64,000 nt of DNA from Alnus glutinosa (lineage: Eukaryota; Streptophyta; Magnoliopsida; Fagales; Betulaceae). Shown in pieces: positions 57,701-64,000 of the stretch. The stretch covers positions 35,566,620-35,630,619 of the forward strand of contig NC_084887.1 in assembly GCF_958979055.1 (NCBI RefSeq), in the 5' to 3' direction. The notes beneath the pieces are model-generated. The model was not told the origin of the DNA and ran no database searches. It saw only the letters and a list, made by a program, of their open reading frames with translations. Numbering within the stretch: position 1 is the stretch's first letter; every line of letters begins with the position of its first letter. The translations under genes and the position numbers were made by a program.

Positions 57701-58962
57701 AAAACTCACTAAAAAATTAAAAAAATTTCGCTAGATAAATTATTTCTATTATATATACATATTCAATCACTTATTACTATTTAGAAACTCACTTCAAAAA
57801 CTTTTACCAAAAAGATGAATGTTAGAGCTAATTCTAGTGTTTTTCTGGAGTTCTTTTATGCTAACATGACACTTGATATTTTTAATAAAAACAGGAAAGA
57901 GAAATTAAGGTGTAGTTTTTCTTTATTAAGGACAAGGTGACATATCAACATAAAAAAAATTCTAAGACACTAAAATAATCTCTAACATTTCTCTAAAAAT
58001 AAACACCATCAACCCCTTGGAAAACACCTACCAAATGGCTGGTCAAACAGACAAACTATGACTTATGAGCACTTACAGTTTGACTTATATATATATATGA
58101 AAAATGACCATTGCACAACAGTTGTGCAAGGTCTTAGAGATATAGGTTGGTTTCACCACATGGATTTCACGTGAGACCCATCCCATATCTCTAGAGTAGT
58201 GCACAACATGTGCACAATTGATGTGCAAAAATCACTCATCAATATATATTCACTCACTTTTTACTGCAACACATAAACAAACCTCACTTCAAAAACTTTT
58301 ACCAAAAAAACACCCACATCACCTTGGAAAACACCTACCAAACGGCTAGTCAAACAGACAAACTACGACTTATGAGCATTTGCAGTTTGACCAACATCAT
58401 GCTTAGTTTTCGCCCAATCCTACAAAGAAAAAAAGGGAAACTTTTAAGGAGAGAGAGGTACTTCAGATTTCAAGAAATCCAGCGCTCCACGGACACTCTG
58501 AAAAAGGTCGATTGCAGGTTTGTGAATGGAGAAACGTGGGTTGGTTTTGGTGCACAGGAATTCAAAGAGAGGAAGAGTTGATGATGAAACGAAGTCTCGT
58601 CCTCCTTCTCCTCGAAGATGCTCTTTGGTACAAGGAGGCCATGTAACGAAAGCTATGATTGTACAGTTTGGCTTCTGATCAACTTTGAATCTAACAGAGA
58701 AGGACGATGACGCTTCATTGATTTCTCTGTACAGTCCAGAAATTGCCGCCCATGAATGGTGCAGGACATCAGAGGTCACAACCAAACTTCCCATTTCCAA
58801 CCCACTGCTAAATCTGCAATCCAGAATCAACCAAAAAAAATAGTCAAGAAATTGTGATGCAATGATTGCAATCGGATTTCCATGGTCAAGAAAGAAAACG
58901 AAGAAAAGAAAATAAAAATAAAAAATGCAATGGGTTTCTTCTTACAAGGGAGATCGGTTCAT
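54796..58962 (-). CDS. SAG101: SAG101-like lipase-like immune regulator, copy B
   Basis: Four exons on the minus strand: 58962-58946, 58813-58462, 56896-56339 and 55638-54796; 589 residues, no stop or frameshift. It keeps GHSLGG, DQDP and the EP-domain motif EPLDIAEYYR. Against copy A (by-eye counts): exon 2 differs at 2 of 352 nt, exon 4 at about 20 of 840 nt with one extra Gln codon at its start, and exon 3 at about 36 of 558 nt plus a 2-codon loss near PAAPEPASNEY. About two thirds of the exon 3 differences change the amino acid. The leader lacks the retroposon of copy A, so the two promoters differ. Expected role as for copy A: partner of EDS1 in TIR-NLR immunity. It could have a changed partner choice. 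Confidence 0.93.
57484..57654. mobile_element. Mutator-type MITE, 171 bp, 9-bp TSD, private to unit 2
   Basis: 9-bp duplication TTTTATAAC at 57475-57483 and 57655-57663. Ends GGGAAATGCTCTAGTTCCCA and TGGGATGTGTAGCACTCCTC are inverted. Internal arms contain GATGTGTCATCATC / GATGATGACACAT. It lies in intron 2 of SAG101 copy B; unit 1 has the empty site near 40984. Confidence 0.88.
58101..58238. mobile_element. MITE (TTGCACAACAGTTG family) in intron 2 of copy B
   Basis: A palindromic element with arms CCATTGCACAACAGTTGTGC and inverted GCACAATTGATGTGCAAAAA, with centre GTGAGACCCATCCCATATCTC. It is absent from unit 1. The target site is within an AT array, so the duplication is unclear. A sister copy is at 61228-61393. 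Confidence 0.7.
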
Positions 58963-59865
58963 CCTCGCTTCGACAGATCCGGTTACAGACAGCCAAAAGC
59001 TGAAACAACTTTGAGTTATTATAAACAATAAGTAAATAACGAGAAATTAGAATCAGTCCAAGTCTTCGTCGACTAACCCCACCGGGCTTCACGAGAAATT
59101 TCGTCGAATTAGAAATGGACAATGCCTGGAAACTAGTCAGTTTATAAGTTAAGAATATAATAGAAAAAAAAAAAAAAAACAAGTGAAGAATATCGAATAA
59201 TTTTACAACACGGTAGGCTAAGCAATAGCAGATTTTTTTATTTTTTATTTTTAAGAGAATCAAAGTATTTTTGATTTCTTATTTAAATAACTTTATAATA
59301 GATTTTTTTTTTTTAAAATATTTTTCTATACTAGCTTTTCATAAGAGAATCAATCCAAGTAGTGTCGTTCACTAGACGCTCAAATACTTTTCAGCAGTGC
59401 TGGACCTCCATGAATCTAAGGGGTGGACAAATTATCCGCCTACCGCTTACCGAACCGCCATTAAACGCCTACTAACTAATTTTCAGTTCGGTAGTCGGTA
59501 TAAAATTTTATTTCGAAAGCCAATTTTGTAATCAAACCGAACCGAACTGAACCGTCTTTTAGGCTACGTTTTCTGCATGTGGCCATGATCACCAAATGGC
59601 GTGTAGTTTGCATATCATAGTCATACCTATCACCTTCAACTTTCAAGCAATCAAACTTGTCATCTTATAGACCCTAAATTATAAAAGTACTTCAATCATC
59701 ATTGATCGTTTTGTGTACAAGTCAAGTTCGTCTGGGACCTTGCTATTATTGGCTGAGGATTTGCATAATCATAATCTTACAAAAAATGAAAGGTGGCAAT
59801 ATGGCATCCTACCAATTACCCCTTCACACACTCTACAAATCTAGGGTTTTGATTAGGAGGAACCC

Positions 59866-60066
59866 ATGGAATTCGACGCTTATGAGTACTTAGAGAAGAT
59901 GGTGGAAGAAAATGACAACCAAGACTCAAAGAGGAAGAGCAAGAGCAAAGAGGGCACGAAGAGAAGCTACAAGAAGCGCGACGTGGATGAGGACGATCCC
60001 ACTTTGGCTGACAGCGATGATCTCAAGAGCAAGAGGACCATCGAACCAGAACACAGCACCCACTGA
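59866..60066 (+). pseudogene. captured 5' fragment of RBM39/CC1-like splicing factor gene (unit 2)
   Basis: The ATG at 59866 opens 66 codons starting MEFDAYEYLEKMVEENDNQD, then KRKSKSKEGTKRSYKKRD. This is the conserved start and Arg/Lys/Asp-rich N-terminus of plant CC1-like/RBM39 splicing factors. The leader phrase TCTAGGGTTTTGATTAGG also looks like a real 5' UTR. No RRM domain follows; after about 60 codons the reading leaves the family and stops. It is a gene fragment moved with the segment. A short charged peptide could still be made. Confidence 0.78.
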
Positions 60067-61102
60067 ACCATCGAATCGGAACCCAGAGTATGCCACCGAC
60101 AACCTAGGACCATCGAACCAGAACTACTGAATAGTGGAGAAAAGATGAAAACAAAGTGGGAAGAAGAAGAAGAAGAAGAAGAAGAAAGAGGGGGGGTGGG
60201 GGGGTGCGGGAGACACAAAGAGATGCCTTTTTCGCCTTTTGTCATCCGGGGAAAACAATAAAATAAGGATAGATCGGTCAACAATGCAACTCCACAAGTT
60301 TAGAGTTTGAATACATAAGCTGATGAAGTGTCTTTTTATCATTTTTGTTATCTATTCTAGCAAAAAGTGAATTTTACATAACCCACTATGAGTGCTCTTA
60401 GGTATTTTATTGGTTTAGGGAACACTCCCCCTTTTGTAACCCCCTCCCCTCAAGTATGAGGGAAATTTTTTTATGTTTTTTTTAGTGGTCGTAAAAAATA
60501 ATTGATGTAATATACAGTAGAAAAAATTTATATAAAAATGTAAAAAAAAAATTGTATTGTAGTGATTTTTTTTCTTTTTTTATTTTATTTAAATAGTAAT
60601 AAAAAATTGTTGATGTAATATAAAAAGTTAAAAATGTTTTGAGGTTGATTTTTTTTTAGAGAAGTGTAAAGAATGGATGGGGGAGGGGACGGGGTTACCA
60701 AACGGGGGGACAGTTTGTTACAAAGTTTTCTTTTAGAAAATTTCTTTACATTTAAAGAAGAAAATGAGATTTAGAGAAACTGCAGCCAGTGCAGTGCTCA
60801 TATGAAAGAAAAAAAAAAAAAAAAAGAAAAAAAAGAAAAAGGTGAAAGAGGAGCGAATCGAGTGACAATGCAATTTAAAAATTAAAAGAGTAAATTGAAG
60901 TCGTGCGAGCACTCAAGAATAAAAAATAGTCTAAACACAACACAAAGTCGTTCTAAGAGTTTTTTCAGTGTCAGAATGACACTTACCAACCATTCACCTA
61001 AATGTATTTCCACTACTTTCAATATGGATATTGATGGGTATGTTTCCGTGTTTTTTTTTTTGAAAAAATATTAAGACGTGATGTAATGAAAACTGTTTTT
61101 AG

Positions 61103-61113
<11 letters not shown>

Positions 61114-61163
<50 letters not shown>
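61114..61163. repeat. poly-T tract of about 50 bp
   Basis: About 50 T in a row; the matching place in unit 1 (44652-44659) has only eight. It is a post-duplication expansion or an assembly artefact. Confidence 0.8.
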
Positions 61164-61166
<3 letters not shown>

Positions 61167-61227
61167 TGGGGTTCATTTTTGAGAAAATATTTTTTTAGTG
61201 GGGTTCAAAATATTTTTACACAAGGGA

Positions 61228-61393
61228 AGAAGGAAAATGATTCTTGCACAACTGTTGTGTAAGGTCTTAGAGACATTGGGTAAGTCCCACGTGGTGGATT
61301 CCACCACATAGGTCCCATGTGAGACCCATCCCATGTCTCTAGAGTGGTGTACAACAGTTGCACAACTGTTGTGCACCAATCACTTCCCAGACA
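61228..61393. mobile_element. MITE (TTGCACAACAGTTG family), private to unit 2
   Basis: Arms GATTCTTGCACAACTGTTGT and inverted CAACTGTTGTGCACCAATCA, with centre GTGAGACCCATCCCATGTCTC. Unit 1 lacks it (near 44724). The target duplication is not exact. Confidence 0.72.
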
Positions 61394-62255
61394 AGAATAC
61401 ATATTTATAAAAAGTATTTTTTATATTTTGAGTTGCTCAATATTTTGAGAAAAAAAAAAAAAAAAAAAAACAAAAAACAAAACGAAAGACAGCACACAAA
61501 AACTTTAACATACACGGCCGATGTGAATGAAAGTTTAGGATGTCATGTAATTTGAAACTAAGGTAAAGCTTTGTGGTTTATAAAGTAATTGCCAAAATGA
61601 AGAAAGAGTCAACGAGTGAGATGTTCTATAGAGGAAGCTTAGCTTACAAGGAATTACAAGTCACCCACAGGCCAGAAAAAGACCCAAAAAAAAGAAAAAA
61701 AAAGAAAAAAAAAAGGGAATTATATAATTTCTTACGTAGAAAGATAAGCCGTTGTGTAATTGCGTAGTAGCTTTTAAGTTGGTAAAGTCTAAAGTAATAT
61801 TTCCTTCTTTTTCTTTTTTTCTTTTTTTTTTTTTTTGGGGGGGGGGGGGGCGTGGGGTTTAAAGCATCTGGATCCTCTTCAGTTGAGAGGAACTGGAAAG
61901 GAGCCGATCCTTTATATCCAAGGGTATTTTTGTAATTTTACATAGTTCAACTATGAAGGATTCTGGTCCGAAGTTAAAAGGGTAAAAACACTATTTACAT
62001 AATTAATAAATTAAATGTTGAACCATGCTAAACCTAAGAATAGGATTATCTTCGTTTTAAGTGAAACGCAAAAAAGTCATTTTACGGTCTATATTTTATT
62101 TTGTTACATTTAATAGTACGTATACTTGGTATTAGTAATTTAAAAAAATTTAAAGGACATAATAACATAATGTTTATTTGGCAATATATATATATAATTT
62201 AATTTGAACTATAAAATGAATTATTTCTATTTTAAATAAAATAGAGAAAATCCTG

Positions 62256-63082
62256 TGTTAGGAAAGAAATCCGATTCTACCCAAATGAGCCAGGATCGTG
62301 GCCCATAAAGACTTACCAACAGGCTCAGAGATCTGCCGTAACTACGTAAAGATCAAGGAGGATTAAAAGTCGATATCAAGTCGGTTAAATACCTACTTGG
62401 CAACTTACAACGACCATGAAGGAAATCCCACGTTGGTTAAAGACCGACTTGGCATCTTACAAATAACTATGAAGGAAGTCCCACATTGGTTAAATACCGA
62501 CGACTCCACGATATCAAGTCGGTTAAAGACCGACTTGGCAATGATCGTGGAGAATATGTCTCAGTCCCATGATCCGCACAAAACGGAGGCGACCCCACAA
62601 TGTCAAGTCGGTTAAGGACCGACTTGGCAATGATCGTGGAGAATATGTCTCAGTCCCATGATCCGCACAGAACGGAGGTGGCCCCACGATCTAATGCCGG
62701 TTGAGGATTGACTTTGGAACCTTTGCGGAGATTGAACCACGACGCCACGATCTCAAGCGGGTTAAAGACCGACTCAGCAACGATCGTGGGGAGTACACCT
62801 CAATCCCACGATCGAAATAGTCGACAAACTCTCCGAATCTGACACGTGGTCCAATAGAAGAACCGGATCGCTCTAAACATTTTATGTATAAATACCTCAC
62901 GACTAAACAGGTAAAGGTTAGATTGCTCATCGTGATTAAGAGTAATATACACTTGAGATAATACTGGCAAAATCATCGGAGTGAGATTATCGGACTCCCC
63001 TCGACGTAGTTTTCTATTTTGCAAGACAACAGAGATAGGCTCTTTCAGTTCTTCAACTACCATACCAGAAGCTGTTCTAACA
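62256..63082 (+). mobile_element. solo LTR, 827 bp, 5-bp TSD, private to unit 2
   Basis: Begins TGTTAGGAAAG and ends GTTCTAACA, flanked by TCCTG at 62251-62255 and 63083-63087. Unit 1 has the empty site (AATCCTGATATG near 47387). Inside are tandem units of about 100 bp built on CAAGTCGGTTAAAGACCGAC and GATCGTGGAGAATATGTCTC (62375-62700), and a TATAAATA box near 62887, as in an LTR promoter. Confidence 0.92.
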
Positions 63083-63410
63083 TCCTGATATGCTAAAACA
63101 TAACACACATGACCCAACTTGAAATGGAAAGGATTTTGATATGTTAAAACATAAGTTGACTCTGGTACTTGAATCATCTTTCTCGTATAAACACCAAAAA
63201 GGTTTATGATTTTGAACATTGGCTAACAAGGTGGAGAGCATATCGATAGTCATTGGATAAATTTCGTGGGTGCTTCGTTAGTCAATTTTAGTAAAAGTTG
63301 GTAGTTATGTCGTAGCTTCTAGGTTGATAAAGTCAAAAGCTTGTTAGCAAATAAAATTTTCATAAATTTTTGTCCTTTGGGAAATCATGTCAATATCTTA
63401 ATTTATTTAT

Positions 63411-64000
63411 TTTAGCTAGTATATTTCAAAAGGTACTATCATACATCGAATTATTTATTATTATTTTTTTAAAAAAAAATCTTTCCTTATTTCAATTCTA
63501 AGCATAGTATTTTCTCAACAATAACATTTTTTAAATTGTCATTTTTTTTCATAGTTATTTGCTATAAAGTCAAAAAAATAAAATAAAATTTGTTCTCATC
63601 TAAGGCAACAGATCCTCTCTAGTTGAGCTTCAATTGGAGAAGAGTCAGTTCCTCTCAATTGGAGATGATCCAGTTCCTCATCTGAGATGGTTCGCATGAG
63701 TGTGATACACTCTAAAATATAATTTTTTAAAGTTGGAAATATATTAAAATCTTATTATAGTGTAAATAGGTTTTGGTGAGAGAGAAGAGGGAAGAGGGAG
63801 AGTAAAAAAAAATGCAGCATTTTATATTTAATTTGCAAAATAAATTAACTTTTTTAATAAATTAATTAGTTATTTTAACCGAAAAATAAATATAACCCAA
63901 AGCAACGCACAGCGAGCGGGTGAAAGTTAAAGAAGAAAGAAAACTAATTGTTATAAAATTAAAACACTAATAATAATAATAAAGTAATGATTCACTACTA
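63411..64000 (+). repeat. segmental duplication unit 3, start only
   Basis: Opens with the same TTTATTTATTTTAGCTAGTATATTTC as units 1 and 2 and follows them to about 63,896. Then it jumps to sequence that in unit 2 lies near 53,033 (GCAAAGCAACGCAC, GAGCGGGTG), a deletion of about 4.2 kb of unit sequence. The array continues beyond the window. Confidence 0.85.

Larger units (their letters stand above)
47711..63410 (+). repeat. segmental duplication unit 2 (about 15.7 kb)
   Basis: Starts AATTTATTTATTTTAGCTAGTATATTTC and is collinear with unit 1. It is longer because of private insertions: 47953-48627, 49267-50016, 50882-52702, 57484-57654, 58101-58238, 61228-61393 and 62256-63082. Confidence 0.93.

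Noticed and set aside
62375-62700. Regularly spaced repeats resembling a CRISPR array
   Set aside because: Units of about 100 bp with similar, not unique, spacers inside a plant solo LTR; no such system is expected in a plant nucleus.

Overview
The window is nuclear DNA of a eudicot flowering plant. Genes are split by short GT-AG introns, intergenic DNA is very AT-rich, and LINEs, LTR elements, hAT- and Mutator-type elements and MITEs are everywhere. Genes of the SAG101 type are known from eudicots, not monocots. The repeat style suggests a woody rosid (possibly Fagales), but that is a guess.

Left half (1-34,600), single-copy genes: the last two exons of a CRM-domain organelle RNA-splicing protein (346-776, +); a chloroplast ferredoxin:thioredoxin reductase catalytic subunit in six exons (8264-14928, +); a seven-exon SAM-domain protein (17203-20156, +); a two-exon double-AN1 zinc-finger stress-associated protein (21362-22027, -); a U-box/armadillo E3 ligase with an upstream ORF (28232-29848, +); and an intronless class III peroxidase (32864-33838, -). 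The 3.8-kb second intron of the reductase gene holds two 5'-truncated LINEs with target-site duplications, and between them an isolated last exon of a selenium-binding protein gene. A decayed organelle-type large-subunit rRNA fragment lies near 16.1 kb. A 1.06-kb non-autonomous hAT element with an 8-bp target duplication lies at 22,974-24,029.

Right half (about 34,640-64,000), a head-to-tail segmental array: unit 1 is about 34,640-47,710, unit 2 about 47,711-63,410, and unit 3 starts at about 63,411 and runs off the window. Units 1 and 2 each carry a complete four-exon SAG101-like gene on the minus strand (590 and 589 codons of protein), an old LINE fragment and a captured 5' piece of an RBM39/CC1-like splicing-factor gene. 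SAG101 belongs to the EDS1/PAD4/SAG101 lipase-like immune regulators that act with EDS1 downstream of TIR-type NLR receptors, so this is probably an expanding immune-signalling cluster. The two genes are mosaic: exon 2 is almost identical, exon 4 differs by about 2 percent, and exon 3 by about 6 percent with mostly amino-acid-changing differences.

The units act as empty-site controls for each other. Unit 1 alone has a non-autonomous Copia-type LTR element, a poly-A retroposon just upstream of its SAG101 start codon, and several MITEs. Unit 2 alone has two solo LTRs with 5-bp target duplications, a 9-bp-TSD MITE, and a 1.82-kb Mutator-like palindromic element that itself carries a nested hAT element and a nested MITE. 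These insertions post-date the duplication and give a relative insertion history. I saw no tRNA gene and no CRISPR array.
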